Part shown: positions 7,319-13,232 of the stretch, piece after piece | Numbering within the stretch: position 1 is the first letter of the stretch | Layout of the letters: every line of letters starts with the position of its first letter | NCBI GenBank assembly: GCA_947448095.1 | Contig: CANFNN010000053.1 | Coordinates: 1-13,232 of the forward strand | Source of the DNA: Bacteriovoracaceae bacterium | Lineage (GTDB): Bacteria; Bdellovibrionota; Bacteriovoracia; Bacteriovoracales; Bacteriovoracaceae | Length of the DNA stretch: 13,232 nucleotides | Direction: 5' to 3' | Position numbers and translations under genes: made by a program | The notes under the pieces: generated by a model | Seen by the model: the letters and a program-made list of their open reading frames with translations, nothing else | The model's database searches: none | Told to the model about the DNA's origin: nothing

Positions 7319-8608
7319 TTAAAATTTCAGATTCTCAATAATCACTGCGCCGCCTTGACCGCCACCGATACAAAGTGAGGCTAGACCATATTTCTTCTTC
7401 TGGCGTTTTAATTCGTGAGCAAGAGTTACCACAAGTCGAGACCCAGTGGAACCAACCGGGTGTCCAAGTGCAATTCCTCCCCCATTCACGTTGAGTTTTT
7501 CAAGCGGAATTTCTCCGATCGTTTCATCGATACCCCAACGAGAAGAGAGATTTTTATCTTTCATGACTTTAATGCAACCCAAAACCTGGGCAGCAAAAGC
7601 TTCATTTAATTCAAACAGATCAATATCAGAAAGCTTGAGACCTGCACGTTTAAGCACTCCATGAGTGGCAAGTACAGGACCTAGACCCATTCTCTCAGGC
7701 TCTAAGCCGTGGAAGTGGTAATCAATCATCTTGGCCATCGGATCAAGGTTGTATTTTTTCACGGCTTCTTCTGAACAAAGGAGCCACATGGATCCGCCAT
7801 CAGTCAAAGGACAAGAATTGGCGACAGTGACAGTTCCTGTTTCTTTTTCAAAGTAAGGCTTGAGTTTTGCCAGTCCTTCAACCGTTGAGTTTTCACGAAA
7901 GCCAATATCATCAGCAATCATTTTATCGAGTTTTGCTCCCGCAGTAATCGGAAGAATCTCTTCACGAAATTTTCCGGCCTTAGTCGCAGCTGCTGCCAAG
8001 TGATGTGAGCGGTTAGCAAACTCATCCTGCTCTTTGCGAGAAATTCCTAACTCGCGCGCTAGCGTTTCAGCTGTGGCCCCCATATTTTTTCCGCAAAATG
8101 GATCCGTGAGCCCCTGCTCAATAGCAATGATTGGCGCAAGAAAATGAGGACGAAAACTCGCCATCACTTTAAGTTTAGCCGCTGGGGATTTGGCCTTCAT
8201 TAAATCAATAAACATCTCAGTCATATCTTTATTAAACATCAAAGGCATCTGAGTCATGTTCTCAACTCCGCCAGCAAAAATAATATGCGAGCGACCAGAA
8301 GAAATTTTATCATAAGCTTGTGAGAGAGCTTCCATACCAGAGGCACAGTTTCTGTGAACCGAGTAGCCAGAAGTTTTTTTATGTAATCCGGCCTCAAGAG
8401 CGATAATTCTTCCTACGTTTGGGTATTTCGCCGGAGTTCCCGTGTTTCCTACAATCACTTCATCCACTTGATCTGAAGGAATGCCATGCTTATCCACTAA
8501 GTGACGAATCAAATAATGACCTAAGTAAGGGGCCGCGATTTCTTTGAGATCAGCTCCGCTCTTTACACAGGGAGTGCGTTTTCCATCAACTAGATAGACT
8601 GCTTTCAT
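7319..8608 (-). CDS. fadI: acetyl-CoA acyltransferase (3-ketoacyl-CoA thiolase) FadI
   Basis: This thiolase cleaves 3-ketoacyl-CoA with CoA to give acetyl-CoA and a shortened acyl-CoA, the last step of beta-oxidation. The 429-aa protein has all thiolase landmarks: the nucleophile C88 in VHRNCASGMEA, N335-EAFAAQ, H383 in GGGIALGHPVGSTGSR, and the acid/base C413 in LCIGGGQGG. An in-frame ATG at 8656 would add 16 non-conserved residues. The ATG at 8606-8608 is preferred because AAAGGA lies 5 nt upstream, the protein then begins MKAVYLVDGKRTP as thiolases do, and the longer start would overlap the -10 box of the predicted promoter. It is the first gene of the fadI-fadJ-permease operon. No FadR-type operator was recognised. 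The thiolase family is certain; the choice of FadI over other thiolases rests on the fadJ partner and the length. Confidence 0.93.
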   Translation of the reverse strand: MKAVYLVDGKRTPCVKSGADLKEIAAPYLGHYLIRHLVDKHGIPSDQVDEVIVGNTGTPAKYPNVGRIIALEAGLHKKTSGYSVHRNCASGMEALSQAYDKISSGRSHIIFAGGVENMTQMPLMFNKDMTEMFIDLMKAKSPAAKLKVMASFRPHFLAPIIAIEQGLTDPFCGKNMGATAETLARELGISRKEQDEFANRSHHLAAAATKAGKFREEILPITAGAKLDKMIADDIGFRENSTVEGLAKLKPYFEKETGTVTVANSCPLTDGGSMWLLCSEEAVKKYNLDPMAKMIDYHFHGLEPERMGLGPVLATHGVLKRAGLKLSDIDLFELNEAFAAQVLGCIKVMKDKNLSSRWGIDETIGEIPLEKLNVNGGGIALGHPVGSTGSRLVVTLAHELKRQKKKYGLASLCIGGGQGGAVIIENLKF

Positions 8609-8651
8609 ATAGGTCCTTTGAATAATTAAATCGTTCGAATTTGACCCTATA

Positions 8652-8680
8652 ATCATAATTCAAGGGGCGGATCTTCTGAA
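8652..8680 (-). promoter_or_regulatory. sigma70-like promoter of the fadI-fadJ-permease operon
   Basis: On the minus strand TTCAGA (8675-8680; 4/6) and TATGAT (8652-8657; 5/6) are spaced exactly 17 bp. The predicted start is near 8645, giving a leader of about 37 nt that carries the AAAGGA ribosome binding site. This supports the fadI start at 8608. Confidence 0.5.
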
Positions 8681-8723
8681 GGTAAAAGTATTTTAGTCGG
8701 AGAAGATGGAGGTGCGTTAAACT

Positions 8724-8753
8724 AAAAAACCCCCGGCAAGCCGAGGGTTTTTT
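8724..8753 (-). terminator. strong rho-independent terminator after the outer-membrane protein gene
   Basis: An A6 run (8724-8729), a GC-rich hairpin (CCC-C-CGG, loop CAAG, CCG-A-GGG, one mismatch) and a T6 run (8748-8753) form a symmetrical terminator. On the minus strand it lies about 30 bp after the stop of the outer-membrane gene. Its symmetry means it could also stop plus-strand transcription, but no plus-strand gene leads into it. It insulates the fad promoter immediately downstream. Confidence 0.85.
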
Positions 8754-8783
8754 AAGAAACAATTTAATCTATGATCGAGGGGG

Positions 8784-9905
8784 TTAGAAAATAACCACTG
8801 CTCCTGCGAAAACCGACATTGCACTTGAATTAATGATTTCATTCCCTAGGTCACGAAGACGATTTTGATCCGGGTTATTAAAAGCATTCTTAGCACTTTG
8901 AGAGCTCACAGAGTTCCCAAGACCTGACGAATACGCCGCTTCAATATTGATCCCGAAACCTTTAGTGATCATGATCTCAGTTCCCGCCATGACTTGGCCG
9001 CTGAAATAGCTGGTCTTGTACTCTTCTCCACCGAAGTTATACATATTCCCGTTATTAAAAGTGTTGTTGTTATTGTTCTCAGTATATTTTGCTGAGGCAC
9101 GGTTATAACCTAGGCCAGCACCAAGGTAGGGACGGAAACGTTCGCCTTTAGTGATAAAGAACTTACCATAGAGATCAATCCCCATAGATTTGTACTGAAT
9201 CTCGCGCGACTGATAGCCATTGCCGTAGTTTTGTACTGAGTACATGTTGTTGGCAAAATCATTCGTCTTGAGACCAGAGTAGTTAACTCCCATCCCCATA
9301 CTGAAACGAGTCGTGATATTTGATTCAAGTCTTAAACCGGCGGCAAGCTCTGCTTCAAGTTGTTCCACTTTTCCGTTGTACTGAGTAGTTCCTGCGTACG
9401 GCAAAAGCTTGATCTCTTCAAAAGCCGCACCCGTTGGGGCAGCCGATGGAGCTTCCACCACCGAAGTCGCTGCAGCTTGCTGAACTTTTACTTCTTGCTC
9501 AACCGGAGCTTGGGCTTCCTGATTGTTACGGTTACGCACATACTTATCACAATCTTTGCCCGGAGTTTCTTCCATCAAGCATTTGATCTTAGCATTGTAT
9601 TCAGCGATATCTTTTTGAGCTGACTTTTTGCTATCAATGAAATCTTCTGTCGTATCAGAAAGTTTCTCAGTCGTTTTGCTCAGCTCGTTGTAGCTCTTCG
9701 ACTTATCTTTATTTAATTGAACTTCATTTTTTTGTTTTCTGATCTCGCTCTTGATTTGTTCAAGCTCTCCATCAGTGACTTGTTTCTCTTTTAAGTATCC
9801 ATCAACATCGATGGGATCAGAGTTCAACACTTGCTCTTCTGATTGCGCATAAGCAGCACTAAAGCTGAGGGCAAGCATCAAGGCCAAAAGGTTTCTAGAT
9901 TTCAT
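8784..9905 (-). CDS. secreted outer-membrane beta-barrel protein with N-terminal coiled coil
   Basis: The 373-aa precursor has a clear Sec signal peptide (residues 1-20, MKSRNLLALM start, cleavage after AYA). Residues about 25-130 are charged and helix/coiled-coil forming, with two cysteines, C109 and C119, that could form a disulfide. A proline/alanine-rich linker (about 130-162) leads to a beta-barrel domain (about 163-373). That domain has alternating strands, the barrel signature FRPYLGAGLGYNRA (about 257-270) and a terminal phenylalanine after AGAVVIF, as recognised by the Bam machinery. The 211-residue barrel fits a small OmpA/OmpW-like 8-strand fold. Asn-rich loops (TENNNNNTFNNGN, about 275-287) are probably surface-exposed. 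The ATG is supported by GAGGAGG at 9911-9917, 5 nt upstream, the best ribosome binding site in the window, which suggests high expression. The gene looks monocistronic, with a strong terminator behind it. The exact role (structural anchor, adhesin or porin) is unknown. Confidence 0.85.
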   Translation of the reverse strand: MKSRNLLALMLALSFSAAYAQSEEQVLNSDPIDVDGYLKEKQVTDGELEQIKSEIRKQKNEVQLNKDKSKSYNELSKTTEKLSDTTEDFIDSKKSAQKDIAEYNAKIKCLMEETPGKDCDKYVRNRNNQEAQAPVEQEVKVQQAAATSVVEAPSAAPTGAAFEEIKLLPYAGTTQYNGKVEQLEAELAAGLRLESNITTRFSMGMGVNYSGLKTNDFANNMYSVQNYGNGYQSREIQYKSMGIDLYGKFFITKGERFRPYLGAGLGYNRASAKYTENNNNNTFNNGNMYNFGGEEYKTSYFSGQVMAGTEIMITKGFGINIEAAYSSGLGNSVSSQSAKNAFNNPDQNRLRDLGNEIINSSAMSVFAGAVVIF

Positions 9906-10007
9906 ACGTTCCTCCTCGAAAAGGACATTTCATATCATTTTGATGGGAGTGTACGCCAACAACGCGCAGCGATAAAGAAAATCAGCAGTGGTTAGTAAAG
10001 ATTACAA

Positions 10008-10223
10008 TTAGCGAGGAAGCCGAAACCTTTTGTAGCCCAACTGGGGGTCAAAAAGCTGCTTATAAAAGGTCATGTGAATATTGATGTAACTATCTTGATT
10101 TGTTAGTAAATAACCCTGAAACTTCTTGAAAAAAGTCAGCCCCAAACCCACCGCCATAACCAGCATGAGGAGGTATTCAACTGAGGTTTGGCCTTTCTGT
10201 TTGAGGAACATTCGAAGCTTCAT
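10008..10223 (-). CDS. small pilin-like protein (Flp/class III signal type)
   Basis: The 71-aa protein starts MKLRMFLKQKGQTSVEYLLMLV. It has a short basic leader and then K-G followed by Q-T-S-V-E-Y-L-L, a cleavage motif with Glu at +5 as required by prepilin peptidases, and a hydrophobic helix to about residue 31. The KGQxSxEY form is shared by archaeal class III signals and Flp/Tad pilins. The remaining about 40 residues are soluble, basic and aromatic. No Tad/Flp assembly genes or prepilin peptidase lie in the window. The ATG is 15 bp after the stop of the 446-aa gene, so it is probably the last gene of that cluster. A perfect TATAAT at 10231-10236, 7 nt before the ATG, might also give its own leaderless transcript, but the -35 region is poor. 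No ribosome binding site at normal spacing is seen. It is definitely pilin-like at the N-terminus; whether it polymerises is unknown. Confidence 0.75.
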   Translation of the reverse strand: MKLRMFLKQKGQTSVEYLLMLVMAVGLGLTFFKKFQGYLLTNQDSYINIHMTFYKQLFDPQLGYKRFRLPR

Positions 10224-10238
10224 AAATGAAATTATATC

Positions 10239-11579
10239 CTAAATTCCCTCAATCCCATAACAAAGGGCCAAAAGCCCAAGCGAGCGATAACGGAACGGCC
10301 CCCAATACTCAAACCCCTTAATATTCTTATCCTGAACCGCCACTTCTAAAGATAAACGGTCAAGAACTGCTGCCTCTAATTTTCGGTGCCCCCGAAGCTC
10401 CCGCAAATCCATCGTCACACTCTGAATCCCTTTGGTGTCGGCGGCCAGCTCCTCAAACGGTAAAAATCCCGCATCCTCATGGTAGGCCTGAGCAATATCT
10501 TTTTCATAAAACTCGGCCTTAGAGCCTGGAAGCTCCGGGTATGGGAACTGATAATAAGACACACCAGCACCGCGCGCCAAAGCACGGTAAGGTCTATCAG
10601 AGCCCAAAGCATCACTATGAGAGATAAGAGTTAAATCCGTTGGCGGAGACGGAGTCGTTATTCTCTTGATGGGAGACATTTGAATTTTTCTGAACAACGG
10701 AAACTTTGAATTCACTTTGAAAGGAACCTCTTCAGGAACATGCGCAAAAAATAAAACACGGTCCCCAGATATCACTCCTTCAAAACTCTCCAGGAGTAAA
10801 TTTTCAAACTTATGCTCATGAAATTGCCAGAATTGAATCGAACTATCCTTATAATCTCCTCCTAAAAGCAAAAGCCTGCGCTTGAGCTGAGTAGTGAGGA
10901 AAAAATCCTGAAGTCGATATAGAGGTGAGAGCATGCGGAAAAAATAAAAAGGAATCTCTTCAGGTGAGAGACAAGTTTTCAGTTTTTCCTCGGCCGAGAG
11001 ACCTAAAAGATGAATAAGACTAGCGTACTTAAGGTCCTGAGAGGTGCTGTATTCTCTATTCATCAATTCTGCAAACCGTGAATAAAGGGTCTTCATCCAT
11101 TTTGGCCCCTGAAGCTCAAAGCGCAAAGGTCTGGGGCGCTTGGAGGAATCAAAACAGGCCGCTTCATAGCGCCGGAGTTCTTCCAGAAAATAAGTGTTAA
11201 AAGTCTCAGGCGAATCTTTATAAAGTAAATCCTGATCGGTGACATCGAGAAGTTCAGGGAATTTTCGCAAAACTTCTCGTAAATTTTCAAAAGGTGTCTG
11301 ACCCAGGCAAAGTCGAATATCATTGGTTACAAACTCTAGACCTGCCGGCAAAAGAAACTGCTTTAAATCCAAAAGCTCAGGGATGTCATAAATTTTTCCC
11401 AGACGCAAAAGGGCCGAGATTTCCATCTCGCTTAAATAATGAAAATGATAACTGTCCCCCATAAAACGGGGATCATCAATTAAGAGAGTCGAGCGATTGC
11501 GCTTTAAAGAAATTAGTCCACGCACCAAGGAAATAAGCCCCATGCCAACAAGAATTTCCTGATATCGATTTTTTAACAT
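10239..11579 (-). CDS. uncharacterised protein with degenerate FAD/NAD(P)-binding N-terminus
   Basis: I do not recognise a named family for this 446-aa protein. Residues 8-36 read EILVGMGLISL, then LLIDD after a helix: a beta strand, G12-x-G14-x-x-S17, a helix, and a second strand ending in Asp35/Asp36. That is the Rossmann beta-alpha-beta of FAD/NAD(P) enzymes, with the third Gly replaced by Ser. The end EYWGPFRYRSLGLLALCYGIEG (with the final residues helical) resembles the C-terminal segment that closes the FAD site in amine-oxidase/UDP-galactopyranose-mutase-like proteins. The middle is helix-rich with no motif I can name. No signal peptide is seen. The ATG overlaps the stop of the preceding gene (ATGTTAA, 7 bp) and AAGGAA lies about 9 nt upstream. 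The neighbours (two glycosyltransferases before, a pilin after) suggest envelope-sugar or surface-structure chemistry. The flavoprotein idea is inference and needs a structural prediction. Confidence 0.7.
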   Translation of the reverse strand: MLKNRYQEILVGMGLISLVRGLISLKRNRSTLLIDDPRFMGDSYHFHYLSEMEISALLRLGKIYDIPELLDLKQFLLPAGLEFVTNDIRLCLGQTPFENLREVLRKFPELLDVTDQDLLYKDSPETFNTYFLEELRRYEAACFDSSKRPRPLRFELQGPKWMKTLYSRFAELMNREYSTSQDLKYASLIHLLGLSAEEKLKTCLSPEEIPFYFFRMLSPLYRLQDFFLTTQLKRRLLLLGGDYKDSSIQFWQFHEHKFENLLLESFEGVISGDRVLFFAHVPEEVPFKVNSKFPLFRKIQMSPIKRITTPSPPTDLTLISHSDALGSDRPYRALARGAGVSYYQFPYPELPGSKAEFYEKDIAQAYHEDAGFLPFEELAADTKGIQSVTMDLRELRGHRKLEAAVLDRLSLEVAVQDKNIKGFEYWGPFRYRSLGLLALCYGIEGI

Positions 11580-12823
11580 GAAAGAACTTCCTTCTGAAAT
11601 ACCGGATAAGATTCAATCTGAGTTCTTAGTCTATCATGAACTTTAAATCCGGAAATATCTTCTGAAAGCCAGTTCATAAATTCCTGATTAGTTTTGACTT
11701 CTTTCATATTTCCTAGTGATTGCGCTAAATCAAACTCCGTTGAGCGGTGATTCACTGGTCCACAACTTAGGTGCTCACAGCCGGCCACCAGGGGCTCTAA
11801 AAGGGAATGAACACTCACGCCGAATCCTCCCCCAACGTAGGCCTTACTAAAATCAGCATAGAGCTCGCACAAGATGCCTTTTTTATTTAAAAGAATCGTT
11901 GGACCCCGGATGCCATCAAAAGTTGAATCTGAAACAATTTCCATCTTGCGCCCAAAGGCTTCGAGCTTTCGGGCCATCGCTTCTATAATTTCTGGTTTTA
12001 GCTGATGAGGAACAATGAACAGAAGAATATCGCTTGGAAGATTTTCAAGTAAAAATAAATCCTCAGGCCAGGCGTTACCAAGGATTAATCGCTTCTCTCG
12101 GGGGAATTGATCCAAGATTTTTTTTAATTCTGGATACTGTGGAAATATTTTAGCGAATTTTTCCAGTCGACCATGCAAGCGCCGATTAATCTGCTCCATT
12201 CTAAAATCATAAATCGTTCCCTGGATTCCCAATTTACTACCCTGCTCATAGTCGGCTTCAGTGGCAAAAACAGTAAAATCGGATCTTCGTAAAAAAGCGT
12301 ATTTAATAAAGGACAAGGTTTTACCTTTGGCCCTTTCTTTTTTAAACGTAACCCAGATAAATTTTAATTTACGTGGCGATTTAAGACTCCAGACGAGAAA
12401 CTCTGGAAAAAGATCATAGCGAACAAGGATCAAGGTCTGGGCACTGACCCAGGAAGAAAAGCTCAATCCCAAAATGGGATAACGAAAATAACGAATAAGT
12501 TTAGGTTGGTGTTTATAAAGTTCTAGAATCGTTTTCTCAACACTGGGAGAAAAGAAAACAAGCTCCAGTCTTTTTCCTTGAATCAATGCATCGTCAATCA
12601 GGCTCGCGACCTGTTGAAACTCTCCTTCACTAGAAAACTCAAAACACAAATCGGCCACCAGCCCATCAGACTTGAAGCTTCTGCAGCCTGGCTCACTGTT
12701 ATTTTTATTTTCAAAACGAATGCGCTCTCGCACCTTGGGAAAGAAATAAAACAAGCCTTTTAAAAGCGTTAAGATAGGAAAATAAACAACCCATAAAAAA
12801 GCCGTCCCCAAGTACCAGCTCAT
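11573..12823 (-). CDS. Kdo-transferase-like (WaaA family) membrane-anchored glycosyltransferase
   Basis: WaaA enzymes add Kdo to lipid A at the inner membrane. This 416-aa protein has the WaaA layout: an N-terminal membrane anchor (about 3-28), then an N-lobe with FEFSSEGEF (E66/E68 occupy the place of the catalytic Glu in the family's SxGE motif) and LVRYDLFPEFL (about 134-143, compare the family's ETELWP region). The C-lobe has AWPEDLFLLENLP and IVPHQLKPE (about 251-277). A sugar-nucleotide loop AYVGGGFGVSVHSLLEPLVAG...GP (about 328-356) matches the family's FVGGS...HNxLEPAxxGxPVxxGP. Divergence is high (ETELWP and HN replaced), so it may be a paralogue with another acceptor or sugar rather than the essential waaA. 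The ATG overlaps the upstream GT9 stop (ATGA, 4 bp), and its own stop overlaps the next start by 7 bp, marking tight translational coupling. Family fold is confident; exact substrate is not. Confidence 0.8.
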   Translation of the reverse strand: MSWYLGTAFLWVVYFPILTLLKGLFYFFPKVRERIRFENKNNSEPGCRSFKSDGLVADLCFEFSSEGEFQQVASLIDDALIQGKRLELVFFSPSVEKTILELYKHQPKLIRYFRYPILGLSFSSWVSAQTLILVRYDLFPEFLVWSLKSPRKLKFIWVTFKKERAKGKTLSFIKYAFLRRSDFTVFATEADYEQGSKLGIQGTIYDFRMEQINRRLHGRLEKFAKIFPQYPELKKILDQFPREKRLILGNAWPEDLFLLENLPSDILLFIVPHQLKPEIIEAMARKLEAFGRKMEIVSDSTFDGIRGPTILLNKKGILCELYADFSKAYVGGGFGVSVHSLLEPLVAGCEHLSCGPVNHRSTEFDLAQSLGNMKEVKTNQEFMNWLSEDISGFKVHDRLRTQIESYPVFQKEVLSC

Positions 12824-13232
12824 GAGTGAACATCCATGCTAGTGAATGTTTCCAAAACCTGAGAGACAGTAATCTCTTGCATGCAATACAGCTGATCTCG
12901 AAAACATTTTTTGGATCCTGTGGTCGAGCAAGGTTTGCACCACATTTCTTTAGATAGGTAGCGTGACTTTGATCCATGAGGAGCAAATCCAAATCTCGGA
13001 TCAGTCGGTCCAAAGATAGTCAGACACGGCACCCCGTGGGCCTCAGCAATATGGTTCATCCCTGAATCATTTCCAATACAGGCCTTAGCGCGTGAAAGAA
13101 TACTCATGGACTCTTTCAGCGAGGTCTTGCCTTGAAGATTCATCAAGTGAGCAGACTGAATGCTTGAAAAGGCTTCACAAAAATTATCTTCAGGACCTGC
13201 AAGAACGACTATTTTAAAGTTCGTAGTCTCTA
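12820..13232 (-). CDS. glycosyltransferase family 9 (ADP-heptose:LPS heptosyltransferase-like), 3' part
   Basis: The frame is open to the right edge of the window, so the N-terminal lobe is missing. In-frame start-like codons at 13141-13146 are internal. About 137 residues are visible. They hold the C-lobe signature of heptosyltransferases: IVVLAGPED, then NLQGKTSLKESMSILSRA, ACIGNDSGMNHIAEA (the D-S-G-x-x-H loop that contacts ADP-heptose) and VPCLTIFGPTDP. These are followed by a four-cysteine cluster W-C-x-P-C-x6-C-x6-C-M, as in the heptosyltransferase II-like (WaaF) branch. The role would be transfer of heptose to the LPS inner core on the cytoplasmic face of the inner membrane. It is the first visible gene of the right-hand cluster, and its TGA overlaps the next ATG by 4 bp. 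The donor sugar is assumed from the family, not shown. Confidence 0.88.
   Translation of the reverse strand, partial: ETTNFKIVVLAGPEDNFCEAFSSIQSAHLMNLQGKTSLKESMSILSRAKACIGNDSGMNHIAEAHGVPCLTIFGPTDPRFGFAPHGSKSRYLSKEMWCKPCSTTGSKKCFRDQLYCMQEITVSQVLETFTSMDVHS

Noticed and set aside
8606..8656. Longer FadI starting at the ATG at 8656
   Set aside because: The extra 16 residues are not thiolase-like and the codon overlaps the predicted -10 box. The ATG at 8608 has an AAAGGA site.
9906..10007. Promoter for the outer-membrane gene (TTGGCG and TATGAA) and a terminator after the pilin gene
   Set aside because: The promoter spacing is 19 bp with a poor -35 match, and no hairpin with a T-run could be found. 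The gap probably holds a promoter I cannot define.
12711..13013. Overlapping 100-residue reading frame on the minus strand
   Set aside because: It lies out of frame across the GT9/Kdo-like junction, both of which have strong family motifs. No independent support.
13141..13146. Start of the GT9 gene at the in-frame TTG/ATG near 13141-13146
   Set aside because: The frame stays open to the window edge and encodes the conserved IVVLAGPED strand upstream, so these codons are internal.

Overview
The window is a densely coded, moderately AT-rich stretch (judged by eye) from a Gram-negative bacterium. It encodes a C-terminal-Phe outer-membrane barrel protein, a LolC/E-type permease, and glycosyltransferases of the LPS-core type (GT9 and Kdo-transferase-like), all of which imply an outer membrane. 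The mix of a complete FadI/FadJ pair, RmuC, a Flp-like small pilin and several lineage-specific envelope proteins would fit a Bdellovibrionota (Bacteriovorax-like) genome. That assignment is an inference from gene style, not from any search. No rRNA, tRNA, CRISPR array, insertion sequence or phage module was seen, and no gap between genes exceeds about 180 bases.

Layout from left to right. (1) The 3' part of an alpha/beta-hydrolase-like gene (+) enters from the left edge and converges, 5 bp apart, on rmuC (-). (2) A 116-bp intergenic region with two inverted repeats separates rmuC from a divergently read tyrosine recombinase (+) that keeps all its catalytic residues. (3) The recombinase converges, with stop codons overlapping by 4 bp, on an unrecognised gene (-) with a possible degenerate PilZ-like segment. 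The likely terminator of that gene is a hairpin buried inside the recombinase coding end. (4) Next comes a tight minus-strand operon, fadI-fadJ-LolC/E-like permease. It has a good sigma70-like promoter before fadI and a hairpin/T-run terminator after the permease. (5) A monocistronic-looking outer-membrane protein gene (signal peptide, coiled coil, beta-barrel) has a strong ribosome binding site and a strong terminator. (6) The right end is a minus-strand cluster joined by overlaps or tiny gaps: GT9 heptosyltransferase (cut by the right edge), Kdo-transferase-like protein, a 446-aa protein with a degenerate dinucleotide-binding fingerprint, and a 71-aa pilin-like protein.

Functionally, fadI/fadJ supply the last three steps of fatty-acid beta-oxidation, with a lipoprotein-release-type permease translated right behind them. 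The right-hand cluster looks like a surface-glycan module that ends in a pilin-like protein. That pairing is the part of the window most likely to hide something undescribed. Several genes without a recognisable ribosome binding site (rmuC, the recombinase, possibly the pilin) have -10-like elements only 6-7 nt before the ATG, which suggests leaderless or nearly leaderless transcripts.
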